Positions 18,369 to 28,128 of a DNA stretch of 64,000 nucleotides are shown here, piece after piece. Below the pieces are notes generated by a model that worked only from the letters and a program-made list of their open reading frames with translations, searched no databases and was not told where the DNA came from. The stretch comes from Rhodoferax sp. OV413 (GTDB lineage: Bacteria; Pseudomonadota; Gammaproteobacteria; Burkholderiales; Burkholderiaceae_C). Location: positions 1 through 64,000 of the forward strand of contig CAMAWD010000020.1 of assembly GCA_945861785.1 (NCBI GenBank). Reading direction: 5' to 3'. Position numbers and translations under genes: made by a program. The stretch's first letter is position 1; each line of letters begins with the position of its first letter.

Positions 18369-18959
18369 ATGGCAGATTCGCACTCGCTCGAAGGATTGGT
18401 CCAGGCCTTGCGCCGGCTGCCAGGTATTGGCGTGAAGTCGGCGTCGCGGATGGCTTTTCACATGCTGCAGCATGACCGCGAAGGTGCGCGCCTGTTGTCG
18501 GCGGCGTTGGCGCAGGCTGCAAGTTTTGTACGCCATTGCGAGCGTTGCCACACCTTCACCGAAGCGGCTGTTTGCCGCACCTGCCTGGATCCGGGCCGTG
18601 ACGCTACCCGCCTGTGCGTGGTGGAGACCCCGGCCGACCAGTCCGCTGTCGAAAGAACAGGCGCCTACAAGGGCCTGTATTTCGTGCTGATGGGCAAGCT
18701 CAATCCGCTCGACGGTATCGGCCCGAAGGACATCGGCCTGAAAAACCTCTTCGATCGTGCTTGTGACGGCGTGGTGGCAGAGGTGATCCTCGCCACCAAT
18801 TTCACGGCCGAGGGTGAGGCGACAGCGCACGTCATCAGCGAGGTCCTGCGTGCACGTGGCCTGCAGATTACGCGACTGGCGCGCGGTGTCCCTGTCGGCA
18901 GTGAGCTGGAATACGTGGATCTGGGCACGATCGCCCATGCATTGGTAGACCGGCGCTGA
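18369..18959 (+). CDS. recR: Recombination mediator protein RecR
   Basis: [24 protein letters not shown]; Cys4 zinc finger; Toprim domain. Confidence 0.96.
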   Translation: MADSHSLEGLVQALRRLPGIGVKSASRMAFHMLQHDREGARLLSAALAQAASFVRHCERCHTFTEAAVCRTCLDPGRDATRLCVVETPADQSAVERTGAYKGLYFVLMGKLNPLDGIGPKDIGLKNLFDRACDGVVAEVILATNFTAEGEATAHVISEVLRARGLQITRLARGVPVGSELEYVDLGTIAHALVDRR

Positions 18960-19125
18960 CCGGCTTTCTGGGCTGCTTGTTGGGGACCATGCTTGGTTTC
19001 ACATTGGCCTGTTGGTGTGTCCTGGTGTAGGTAGTTACCCGCCCGGGATCACCCCGATGCGGAATTCCCCGCGCTTTGGTAGCCTTGGAAAACACACAAC
19101 AACAAGTGCGAAAGAGAGACCCGGG

Positions 19126-20169
19126 ATGGATGGCGCATGGATCGAACGTCGAAATCTGTTGACTGGCGCCCTGCTGGCGCTGTCCGGGGTATGCGGCCGT
19201 TCTGCGCATGCACAGGCCAAGGACAGAACCCGCGTGGCGCTGGCCACCGGCGGCCGTGCCTTGCTCAATTGCCTTCCCGTGACCATTGCCGATCGGCTGG
19301 GGTATTTTGCTGCCGAGGGCCTGGAGGTCGAACTGCCGGACCACGGTGGCGGGTTGCGCGCGCTGCAGGCGGTTGTCGAAGGGCATGCCGACCTTGCGGC
19401 GGGCCCGTTCGAGCAGACCATCAGCCTCCAGGGGAGGAGCCAGCGCCTCAGCGCCTTTGTGATGCTGGGCCGGGCGCCCCAGGTGGCCCTGGGCGTATCG
19501 AACCGGACCATGCCGGGTTTCAAGAACATCGCTGAGCTCAAGGGGCGGCGGATCGGGGTCGCGATGGCTGGTTCTTCTTCGGCCATGGTGGCCGCGCTGG
19601 CCCTTGAGCGGGGCGGACTCAAGCCGCAGGATGTCCAGTTCCTGGAATTGGCGACTGCGGCTTCGGCGGTGGCGGCTGTCCGATCGGGGCAGGTGGACGC
19701 GATCAGCTACTGCGAACCGGTGATGACCATGCTCGAGCAGCGCGCCGATGTGCGCATTGCCGCGGACACGCGGTCCTTGCGCGGTGCCCAGGACTTGTTC
19801 GGTGGGCCGGTGCTGGGCTCCTGCCTGTACGCGCCTGCGGATTTCCTGAAAAAACACCCAGTTGCGACCCAGGCCTTGACCAACGCCGTGGTCCACGCGC
19901 TCAAGTGGTTGCAGACAGCCGGGCCGAGCGACATCATCAAGGTCGTCCCGGAGGCTTATCTGCTGGGTGACCGGGGTTTGTACTTGGCCGCGTTCAACAA
20001 GGTGCGCGATGCGATATCGGTGGACGGGGTGATTCCGGACGACGGCGCGCGCACGGCCCTGCGCACAATGCTGCGCCTGGACGCCGGTATTGCGGGTGAC
20101 AAAATCGACCTCGCCAAGACCTTCACCAACGATTTTTCGCGCAAGGCGAAAGAAAAATTCCGCGCCTGA
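19126..20169 (+). CDS. ABC transporter substrate-binding protein (NitT/TauT/NMT1-like)
   Basis: ERRNLLTGALLALSGVCGRSAHAQ signal-like N-terminus; SBP fold motifs (LPVTIADRLGYFAAEGLEVEL, VVEGHADLA). Confidence 0.8.
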   Translation: MDGAWIERRNLLTGALLALSGVCGRSAHAQAKDRTRVALATGGRALLNCLPVTIADRLGYFAAEGLEVELPDHGGGLRALQAVVEGHADLAAGPFEQTISLQGRSQRLSAFVMLGRAPQVALGVSNRTMPGFKNIAELKGRRIGVAMAGSSSAMVAALALERGGLKPQDVQFLELATAASAVAAVRSGQVDAISYCEPVMTMLEQRADVRIAADTRSLRGAQDLFGGPVLGSCLYAPADFLKKHPVATQALTNAVVHALKWLQTAGPSDIIKVVPEAYLLGDRGLYLAAFNKVRDAISVDGVIPDDGARTALRTMLRLDAGIAGDKIDLAKTFTNDFSRKAKEKFRA

Positions 20170-20179
20170 GCGTCCGGAC

Positions 20180-21835
20180 TCAGCGGTTCGCAACCTGAAC
20201 CGGTTTGCCGGTTCCAGTGCCCTTGCCGGCGCGGGCCTTGGCTGCCTTGCCCACCCCGGCCGTGGCCACTGCCGACTTGCCGGCGCGGGCAGCACCATAC
20301 AGCGTCACGGATTGGCCGGGCTTGAATGCCGAAGCCAAAGTGGTGCCATTCCATTCGGCAATGCTGGCCGCCGGCACCTTGTAGCGGCGCGCCAGACTTG
20401 CCACCGTGTCGCCCTTGACAGCCCGCACGCTGCGGCGTGCCAACAATGGCAGCGGGCTGAGTGTGAGTTGTGCGGTGTCCGCCACATGCCCGGTGACGTC
20501 CTGGCGCACCGATGCCGAACGCGCGACCAGCAGGGTCGACCCGGCCTTGATCATGACGCCGTTGGGGATGTTGTTGGTCGAGCGCAAATCCGGTTCGGAC
20601 ATTCCGACGCGTTTGGCGGCCTCGGCGGGTTTCATGTTTGCGGGTGCCCGCCAGGCGGTCCAGGTGGAGAGTTGCGAGTTCCCTTGCGCCAGCAGATTGG
20701 CGCTGAAAATTGCTGCGTTGTCCCACGGCAACAGGATTTGGGGCGTGCCGGCAGCAAGTATCACCGGGCGACTCAGCGAGGGATTGAGCGCCTTGAAGTC
20801 TTCCAGCTTTACTTCGGCAAGTCTGGCCGTCAGTGCGACATCGATGTCGCGGGTGAGCGTGACGCTCTGGAAATACGGGTGATTTTCTATGACGGGCAGG
20901 GTCGCGCCGAAGTTTTGTGGCGCGGACACCAGGTTCTTGATGGCCTGCAACTTTGGCACGTACATCCGCGTTTCAGCAGGCATCACGAGGTCGAGGTAAC
21001 CCGTACCCAGGTTGGCCCGTTGATTCTTGGCGATTGCCCTGCCTACGCTGCCTTCGCCCCAGTTGTATGCGGCCAACGCCAGATGCCAGTCGCCGAACAT
21101 ACCGTACAGCTTTTGCAGGTAGTCCAGTGCGGCCCGGGTCGACGCGAGCACATCGCGGCGGTCATCGCGAAATGCGTTCTGTTTGAGTTCGTAGGACTTG
21201 CCGGTGGCTGGCATGAACTGCCACATGCCCGCAGCCTTGGCACTGGAGACGGCTTGCGGGTTGAATGCGCTCTCGATGAATGGGAGCAGCGCCAGCTCGG
21301 TCGGCATATTGCGGCGCTCCAGTTCCTCGACGATGTGGAACATGTATTTGCTGGCGCGTTCGGTCATGCGGCCCATGGACTCGGGTCTGCTGGCGTACCA
21401 CTGCTCGCGGTCCCGGACCAGATCACTTTGCAGATCGGGCATTGCATAACCGCGGCGAATGCGCTCCCACAGATCGGGCGGTGGTGCCAGGGGCGCCACA
21501 TTCAGGGAGCCGGCAAAATGCACGCTCAATGGCGCCAGTGGCTGCAGCAAGGGGGCGGTGGCCACCGGCAAAGGCGGGCTTGGGGCAGCGGACGCCACCG
21601 GCAAAGGCGGGATTGGTGCAGCGGACGCCACCGGCAAAGGCGGGCTTGGGGCAGCGGACGCTACCGGAGCGTCAAGCTGCGGCGCAGCGTGGGTGCCGGC
21701 AGCCGCCGCCGGGGCGGACACCGGCGCTGCCGCGCCATCGGCGGCTGGCGCGTCAACGCTTGACACCGGGATGGTGGCGGAACATCCACTCGCCAGGACC
21801 AGCGCGGCAGCCGCGGCCAAGGACAAAAAATTCAT
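20180..21835 (-). CDS. mltD: Membrane-bound lytic murein transglycosylase D-like, with LysM motifs
   Basis: LPTELALLPFIESAFNPQAVSSAKAAGMWQFMPATGKSYEL; lipobox (ASGC) and C-terminal LysM-like region. Confidence 0.88.
   Translation of the reverse strand: MNFLSLAAAAALVLASGCSATIPVSSVDAPAADGAAAPVSAPAAAAGTHAAPQLDAPVASAAPSPPLPVASAAPIPPLPVASAAPSPPLPVATAPLLQPLAPLSVHFAGSLNVAPLAPPPDLWERIRRGYAMPDLQSDLVRDREQWYASRPESMGRMTERASKYMFHIVEELERRNMPTELALLPFIESAFNPQAVSSAKAAGMWQFMPATGKSYELKQNAFRDDRRDVLASTRAALDYLQKLYGMFGDWHLALAAYNWGEGSVGRAIAKNQRANLGTGYLDLVMPAETRMYVPKLQAIKNLVSAPQNFGATLPVIENHPYFQSVTLTRDIDVALTARLAEVKLEDFKALNPSLSRPVILAAGTPQILLPWDNAAIFSANLLAQGNSQLSTWTAWRAPANMKPAEAAKRVGMSEPDLRSTNNIPNGVMIKAGSTLLVARSASVRQDVTGHVADTAQLTLSPLPLLARRSVRAVKGDTVASLARRYKVPAASIAEWNGTTLASAFKPGQSVTLYGAARAGKSAVATAGVGKAAKARAGKGTGTGKPVQVANR
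21561..21659. repeat. 3 x 33-bp tandem repeat inside mltD (11-aa Pro/Ala repeat PVASAAPSPPL)
   Basis: Units at 21561-21593, 21594-21626, 21627-21659: gccaccggcaaaggcgggcttggggcagcggac with few mismatches. Confidence 0.9.
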
Positions 21836-22003
21836 GCGGTGCAGTCGATCAGGGGATGACTAGAATCGGCGTGCTGTACTGCCCAGGACGGTGTTCGCCC
21901 GGGTGGTGCGGCTGCCGGACTGGTGGCAGTCGGCATGAATTGGTGGCGCTCCTTCGAGGGCTTTTGGCAGTTCTCACCCGGCTGGGTAAGCAGATTCAGG
22001 TTC

Positions 22004-22873
22004 ATGAGCGTCCAAATTATAGGTTTGCAAGACTTTTTCCAGACGCCCCAAGGCCGCTACCTCAAGGGCTGGGAGCAGCAGCAGTTCGACCGCGTCGTGG
22101 CCGACATGTTCGGGTTTCATGCGCTCCAACTCGGTTTGCCGGACATCGACGCACTGCAGGCCAACCGAATGCCGCACCGCTGGTGCGCCTCCAACGTCGG
22201 GAGTTCGCCATCTGGTTGCCCCCCACCGTTGGGCAATGCCCGCCACCTTAGCACAGTGCGAGCGCCGGGTCAAAGCCATGGCGATGCGCCCACCGGCGTT
22301 GATCTGGTGTGCGATTTCGCGGCCTTGCCTTTCCCTGCCAACAGCCTTGACCTGGTGGTGTTGCCGCATGCGCTCGAACTCGATGCCGATCCGCATGCGA
22401 CCTTGCGCGAGGTGGAGCGGGTCCTTGTGCCGGAAGGCCGGGTGGTGATCTGCGGCGTCAATCCGGCCAGCCTGTGGGGTCTGCGGCAACGCCGGGCGCA
22501 TCTGTACCGGCGTTTTGGAACCGGTCAGCTGTTCCTTCCGAAAGAGGGCGAGTTCATTGGGTACTGGCGGCTGCGCGATTGGTTGCGCCTGCTGAGCTTC
22601 GAGGTCGAGTCCGGCCGGTTCGGCTGTTACCGGCCAGCGGTTCTGAGCGAACCGATGCTGGAGCGTTTCGCGTGGATGGACCGTGCAGGCCCGCGCTGGT
22701 GGCCGATTTTCGGCGCCCTCTATTTCATTGTGGCGGTCAAGCGGGTGCGCGGGATGCGCCTGCTCCCACGTGCGTGGAAAACACCGGCGACGCGCGCCGT
22801 GGCACCGGTCTCGGTGGCGAATCGGCACCCCGCTCCGCCCATGCCGCTGGACGCGGACGGAATCGTCCGATGA
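22004..22873 (+). CDS. Class I SAM-dependent methyltransferase
   Basis: [63 protein letters not shown]; overlaps rnhA start. Confidence 0.8.
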   Translation: MSVQIIGLQDFFQTPQGRYLKGWEQQQFDRVVADMFGFHALQLGLPDIDALQANRMPHRWCASNVGSSPSGCPPPLGNARHLSTVRAPGQSHGDAPTGVDLVCDFAALPFPANSLDLVVLPHALELDADPHATLREVERVLVPEGRVVICGVNPASLWGLRQRRAHLYRRFGTGQLFLPKEGEFIGYWRLRDWLRLLSFEVESGRFGCYRPAVLSEPMLERFAWMDRAGPRWWPIFGALYFIVAVKRVRGMRLLPRAWKTPATRAVAPVSVANRHPAPPMPLDADGIVR

Positions 22874-23316
22874 GGCGGGTGGAAATCTACACCGACGGTG
22901 CGTGCAAGGGAAACCCCGGGCCAGGCGGCTGGGGCGCGCTGCTGCTTTCGGGGCACTCCGAAAAGGAACTGTTCGGCGGTGAAGCCGCCACGACCAACAA
23001 CCGCATGGAACTCATGGCGGTGATCGAGGCGCTCACGGCACTGAAGCGGCCGTGCCATGTCTTGCTGTACCTCGACAGCGAGTACGTGCGCAAGGGCATC
23101 ACGGAATGGGTCGCGGGCTGGAAGGCGCGTGGCTGGCGCACCGCGACCAAGCAGCCGGTCAAGAATGTGGACCTGTGGCAACAACTGGACGCGCTGGTGG
23201 CTGGTGCCGGGCATCGTATCGAATGGCGGTGGGTCAAGGGGCATTCGGGTGACCCCGGCAACGAGCGGGCCGACGTGCTGGCCAACCGCGGCGTCGTCCA
23301 GGTCAAGGGCCGCTGA
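22870..23316 (+). CDS. rnhA: Ribonuclease HI
   Basis: [25 protein letters not shown]...[15 protein letters not shown]...[14 protein letters not shown]. Confidence 0.96.
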   Translation: MRRVEIYTDGACKGNPGPGGWGALLLSGHSEKELFGGEAATTNNRMELMAVIEALTALKRPCHVLLYLDSEYVRKGITEWVAGWKARGWRTATKQPVKNVDLWQQLDALVAGAGHRIEWRWVKGHSGDPGNERADVLANRGVVQVKGR

Positions 23317-23363
23317 AATGCACTGCGCTGGGTCGGCCGCGTTGGTGACAGAGACTTTGTCAT

Positions 23364-23378
23364 CAAATGATACATTTG
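23364..23378. promoter_or_regulatory. 15-bp palindrome CAAATGATACATTTG upstream of the RND operon, candidate operator
   Basis: Perfect inverted repeat CAAATG-ATA-CATTTG in an AT-rich intergenic region. Confidence 0.4.
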
Positions 23379-23412
23379 TTCACGTGTTTGCGAATTGTCA
23401 ATGTAATGGAAA

Positions 23413-24978
23413 TTGAAACAAAAAATGGCTTCTAGAGTGATCTATTCGGTGGTGGCGGTGCTGGGAATCGCGGTTGCTTCGGGCGCAGCCTGGTGGTACC
23501 AGTCAAAACCCCAAGGCCCCAAGGAAATCACTGCCAGCGGCGCGGTTCCACCCTCAGTGGGGGCGTCGGGGCCAGCGGCTTCGGCCTCCGCGCCAAGAGC
23601 GGCAGGGGTCGAAGTGGCCAAAGTCGAGCGGGTCAGCTTGCGCGATGATGCCCAATCCGTCGGCTCGCTGCGTTCACGCCAGAGCGTGATGATGCGCCCC
23701 GAGGTTCCCGGGCGGGTGCGTGAAATCGGTTTTTCTGACGGTGCAGCCGTGCGCAAAGGCCAGTTGCTGGTGCAATTGGACGACACCCTGCAACGCGCTG
23801 AAATCAAGCAGGCCAAGGCCCAGGTGTCGATTGCACTGGCCAATTTCAAGCGCAACCAGGAACTCGTGGCCCAGAATTTCGTGGCCCAGCGGGTGCTGGA
23901 AGAAAGTGCGGCCAGCCTGCAGGTGGCAGAAGCCCAATTGGCGCTTTCCTGTGCCCGCTTGTCCCGCATGGCAATCATCGCGCCTTTCGATGGCACGGTT
24001 GGCATCCGCAACATCAACCTGGGCGATTTCGTCAAGGACGGTGCGGATCTGGTCAACCTGGAGGACATCGGCAGCATGTACGTCGATTTCCGGTTGCCAG
24101 AGCGGTTCCAGAACAAGCTGCGCCTGCGCCAGACGGTCGAGATGCAGCTTGACTCCATGCCGGGTCGCACTTTCAAGGCCACGGTCGAAGCCATCGACCC
24201 GCTGCTCGATGTGAATGGCCGCTCGGTGGGTGTACGTGCCATCCTGCCCAACACGCCGGGTGAAGCGATGGCGGGTGGTGGTGGGCGCCCAGGCGGGGCT
24301 GGTGCTGGTGGTGCGCAGCGCCCGGCGGGTGCGGCTTCGGCTGCCCGTCCTGCTGAAGCCCGTGCTGGTGCTGGTGCGCGGCCAGGCGCAACCCCGGGCC
24401 AACCGGGTCGTCCAGTAGCCGAGGCCGCCGGGGCTGAATCGGGCAAGGGCCGCCCGGTTGCTCCGGCACTTGACGCAGACGGGTGCCCGACGCAGGTGGT
24501 GGTGGCGCCTGCGGCGCCATCCGCGGCCCCGGCGGCCAGTGCCGGCGGGCCTGGCGCAGGCAACCCACGCCCCCTGCGCCCTGGCATGTTCGCCCGTGTG
24601 ACCACGGTGTTCGCCATCAAGGACCAGGCACTCACGGTTCCCGAAGAGGCGATTGTTCCCCAGGGTGGCAGGCAGTTTGTGATCAAGGTGGTACCGCCAG
24701 CGGACGTCCCGTCTGCGGCAGGCCGGCCGCTGCCGCCCGACACCAAGTTCGTGTCGCTGCGCCAGGAGGTCAAGCTTGGCGCGCGGCAGTTGGGCAGGGT
24801 CGAGATCACAGAGGGCGTGAATGAAGGCGAAACCGTGGTGGTCGCCGGCCAGCAGCGGCTGCAACGTGACGGCAGCCCGTTGCGCATCGTGGAACTCGGT
24901 CGCCCGCCCCAGGCTGGCGGGCCCGCCTCGGCGGCTTCGGGTGCGGCATCCGCTCCGGTTGCCGCCGCCAGCCGCTGA
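23413..24978 (+). CDS. RND efflux periplasmic adaptor subunit
   Basis: Membrane fusion protein motifs (PEVPGRVREIGFSDGAAVRKGQLLVQLDDTLQRAEI; APFDGTVGIRNINLGDFVKDGADLVNLEDI); true start may be 23425. Confidence 0.88.
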   Translation: MKQKMASRVIYSVVAVLGIAVASGAAWWYQSKPQGPKEITASGAVPPSVGASGPAASASAPRAAGVEVAKVERVSLRDDAQSVGSLRSRQSVMMRPEVPGRVREIGFSDGAAVRKGQLLVQLDDTLQRAEIKQAKAQVSIALANFKRNQELVAQNFVAQRVLEESAASLQVAEAQLALSCARLSRMAIIAPFDGTVGIRNINLGDFVKDGADLVNLEDIGSMYVDFRLPERFQNKLRLRQTVEMQLDSMPGRTFKATVEAIDPLLDVNGRSVGVRAILPNTPGEAMAGGGGRPGGAGAGGAQRPAGAASAARPAEARAGAGARPGATPGQPGRPVAEAAGAESGKGRPVAPALDADGCPTQVVVAPAAPSAAPAASAGGPGAGNPRPLRPGMFARVTTVFAIKDQALTVPEEAIVPQGGRQFVIKVVPPADVPSAAGRPLPPDTKFVSLRQEVKLGARQLGRVEITEGVNEGETVVVAGQQRLQRDGSPLRIVELGRPPQAGGPASAASGAASAPVAAASR

Positions 24979-25001
24979 ACGCCAGCCTGTAAGGACCCAC
25001 C

Positions 25002-28000
25002 ATGCAACTCGCTGAAACATCCATCCGACGCCCGGTATTTGCCTCGGTCCTGTCCTTGCTGATCATGCTGATCGGCGCAGTATCGTTCAACCGGCTTACG
25101 GTGCGCGAATACCCCAAGATCGACGAACCGGTCGTCAGTGTGCAGACCCGCTTCGGTGGCGCGTCGAGCGAGGTAATGGAAGGGCAGGTCACGAAGATCC
25201 TGGAAGACTCCCTGTCCGGTATCGAAGGCGTGGACGTGATCACCTCGATCAGCCGTCCCGAACGCAGCCTTATTTCGATCCGCTTCGCGCTCAGCCGCGA
25301 AGCCGACTCGGCCGCTGCGGATGTACGCGACAAGGTGTCCCGGGTGCGGCAACGGCTGCCCCAGGGTATCGACGAGCCGGTGATTGCCAAGGTCGAGGCC
25401 GACGCCTTCCCGGTGATCTTCATGGCCATGAGTTCGGACACACACAGTGCGCTGCAGTTGTCGGAAATGGCCAACCAGTTGGTCAAACCGGTGCTGCAGA
25501 CCGCGCCTGGTGCGGCTGACGTGACAGTGTTCGGCGAGCGCAAATTTTCGATGCGGATCTGGCTTGACCCGGACAAACTGGCCGCGTACCGCTTGACCGT
25601 ACAGGACGTGGAAGACGCACTTCGGCGCTCCAATCTGGAGGTGCCAGCGGGGCGAATTGAGAGTGCGCAGCGTGAGTTCAACGTCACGGCGGCGACGGAC
25701 CTGCGCCGACCGGCGGAGTTTCGCCAGGTGGTGATCCGGACGGTGAACGGCATGCCGGTGCGAATCGCTGACGTGGCACGTGTCGAGTCGGGGCCCGTCG
25801 ATGAACGTTCTGCGGTGCGCCTGAACGGCCGGGATTCAGTCGCCTTGGGTGTGATCCGGCAGGCTACCGCCAATCCGCTGGACCTCTCCGCCGGCGTTCG
25901 GCAACTGCTGGTCAAGGTGCAGAAAGACCTGCCGCCCGGCGTGACGATCGAAGTTGCCAATGACAATTCGGTGTTTATCGACCGCTCGATCAAGTCGGTG
26001 TACACGACCATCGGAGAAGCCGTGGTGCTGGTGGCCCTGGTCATCCTGATTTTCCTGCGGACATTCCGTGCCTCGATCATTCCGCTGCTGACGATCCCGG
26101 TGGCCCTGATCGGCACCTTCGCACTCATGGCGTTGGCCGGCTTCAGCATCAATACGCTCACACTATTGGCGCTGGTGCTGGCGATCGGGCTGGTGGTCGA
26201 CGACGCGATCGTGATGCTGGAGAACATCTACCGACATATCGAGGAGGGCATGACGCCGTTCCAAGCCTCGATCAAGGGCGCGCGAGAAGTAGGTTTTGCC
26301 ATCGTCGCGATGACCATGACCCTGGTGGCGGTGTATGCGCCCCTGGCATTTGCGCCAGGACGTACCGGGCGGCTCTTCACCGAGTTTGCGCTGGCGCTGG
26401 CCGGCGCCGTTGTGGTGTCTGGCGTGGTGGCGCTCACGCTGTCACCGATGTTGTGCTCGGTGCTGCTGCGCCACAATCCGAACCCGAATTTCTTTGACAA
26501 GGGCATGGAGCGGTTGTTGCAGGCGCTCACCCGAGGCTACGCAAACCTGTTGGCATTGACCTTGAAAGTACGTTGGGTGGTGGTGCTGGTGGCCATCGGC
26601 AGTGGTGTACTGTCATGGTCGGTGCTTGGCGAGATCAAGCGCGAGTTGTCGCCGATCGAAGACCGGGGCGTGGTGCTGGCGCAGGTGAACGGTCCGGACG
26701 GCTCGACACTCGATTACACCAACCGCTATGCAAGGGCGATCGAACGGGTGGGCGAGACTTATCCGGAGTTCGACAAGATCTTCTCCACCATCGGAAACCC
26801 GACAGTCGCACAGGGCAACATATTTTTTCGCACCGTCCCCTGGGAGGACCGCAAGCGCACCACACTCGAAATGGCGCGCGAGATGACGCCGCGCATTGCC
26901 GGCCTGACCGGCGTGACGGCCTTCCCGATCACGCCGCCCTCGCTGGGCCAGGGTTTTACCCAGCGCCCCATCAACTTCGTGATCATCACGTCGGACAGCT
27001 ACCAGAATCTGGCCCAGACCGTACGCACCTTCCAGGACGAGTTGGCCAAGAACCCCGGGTTCGTGCAGGTCGACACGGATTTGCGCCTGAACAAGCCCGA
27101 GATTCGCCTCGAGGTCGACCGTGAGCGCGCGGCCGACATGGGGGTGGGCGTGGATGCAATTGCGCGCGCCGTCGAGACCATGTTGGGTGGCCGCCTGGTG
27201 ACACGTTACAAGCGCGAGAGCGAGCAGTACGACGTGATCGTGCAGACCAGCCCGTCCGGCCGCAACACGCCCGATGACATCGAGAAGATATTCGTTCGTG
27301 GCAAGGGCGATGCGATGATTCCCCTGTCGGCGCTTGTCAAGCTGCGCGAGATCGTGGTGCCCAGGGAGTTGAACCACTTCGGCCAGCGCCGCTCGGCCTC
27401 GATCACGTCCAATCTGTCCGCGGATTACTCGGTCGGCGAAGCCCTGGACTTCATGGACGCCACGGCGCGCAAGGTGCTCAAGCCCGGTTATGCCACCGAC
27501 CTGAACGGGTCGAGCCGCGAGTTCCGCAAGTCCGCTGATTCCCTGACGCTGGTGTTCATTCTTGCGCTGTTCTTCATCTTCCTGGTGCTGGCCGCGCAGT
27601 TCGAGAGTTTCGTGGACCCGTTCGTGATTTTGTTGAGCGTGCCACTCTCGATGGCGGGGGCCCTGATGGCGTTGAAGTGGTCGGGGGGCACCTTGAACGT
27701 GTTCAGCCAGATCGGGCTGATCACGCTGGTGGGCCTGATCACCAAACATGGCATTTTGATCGTCGAATTTGCCAACCAACTGCGTGAGCAAGGGCTCGAC
27801 ACGGTGGCCGCCATCAAGAAATCGGCCACACAACGGCTGCGCCCGATCTTGATGACCACCGGCGCCATGGTGCTGGGTGCACTGCCGCTGGCCCTGGCAA
27901 CCGGGGCCGGTGCCGAGAGCCGGCGTCAGATCGGCTGGGTCATCGTGGGCGGGATGAGCCTGGGCACGCTGCTCACGATTTTCGTGGTGCCCACGATGTA

Positions 28001-28109
28001 CACCCTGCTGGCGCGCAGGCACGCACCGGGCGCCAAGAAGGAACCGGCCTTGCCGGTGCACACCCCTGGCGCCGCTGCGTTGCCACACCGGGACCTGGTG
28101 GTCGAATAA
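25002..28109 (+). CDS. RND efflux permease (AcrB/MdtB family)
   Basis: 1035 aa; MQLAETSIRRPVFASVLSLLIMLIGAVSFNRLTVREYPKIDEPVV; GLVVDDAIVMLENIYRHIEEG. Confidence 0.95.
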   Translation: MQLAETSIRRPVFASVLSLLIMLIGAVSFNRLTVREYPKIDEPVVSVQTRFGGASSEVMEGQVTKILEDSLSGIEGVDVITSISRPERSLISIRFALSREADSAAADVRDKVSRVRQRLPQGIDEPVIAKVEADAFPVIFMAMSSDTHSALQLSEMANQLVKPVLQTAPGAADVTVFGERKFSMRIWLDPDKLAAYRLTVQDVEDALRRSNLEVPAGRIESAQREFNVTAATDLRRPAEFRQVVIRTVNGMPVRIADVARVESGPVDERSAVRLNGRDSVALGVIRQATANPLDLSAGVRQLLVKVQKDLPPGVTIEVANDNSVFIDRSIKSVYTTIGEAVVLVALVILIFLRTFRASIIPLLTIPVALIGTFALMALAGFSINTLTLLALVLAIGLVVDDAIVMLENIYRHIEEGMTPFQASIKGAREVGFAIVAMTMTLVAVYAPLAFAPGRTGRLFTEFALALAGAVVVSGVVALTLSPMLCSVLLRHNPNPNFFDKGMERLLQALTRGYANLLALTLKVRWVVVLVAIGSGVLSWSVLGEIKRELSPIEDRGVVLAQVNGPDGSTLDYTNRYARAIERVGETYPEFDKIFSTIGNPTVAQGNIFFRTVPWEDRKRTTLEMAREMTPRIAGLTGVTAFPITPPSLGQGFTQRPINFVIITSDSYQNLAQTVRTFQDELAKNPGFVQVDTDLRLNKPEIRLEVDRERAADMGVGVDAIARAVETMLGGRLVTRYKRESEQYDVIVQTSPSGRNTPDDIEKIFVRGKGDAMIPLSALVKLREIVVPRELNHFGQRRSASITSNLSADYSVGEALDFMDATARKVLKPGYATDLNGSSREFRKSADSLTLVFILALFFIFLVLAAQFESFVDPFVILLSVPLSMAGALMALKWSGGTLNVFSQIGLITLVGLITKHGILIVEFANQLREQGLDTVAAIKKSATQRLRPILMTTGAMVLGALPLALATGAGAESRRQIGWVIVGGMSLGTLLTIFVVPTMYTLLARRHAPGAKKEPALPVHTPGAAALPHRDLVVE

Positions 28110-28128
28110 CGCTGGACATGCCGGCGCG

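Noticed and set aside
21561-21659. Direct repeats considered as a CRISPR array
   Set aside because: Contiguous 33-bp units with no spacers, in frame within mltD; a coding tandem repeat.
26613-28088. 491-aa minus-strand ORF inside the RND permease
   Set aside because: Shadow ORF opposite a canonical RND permease.
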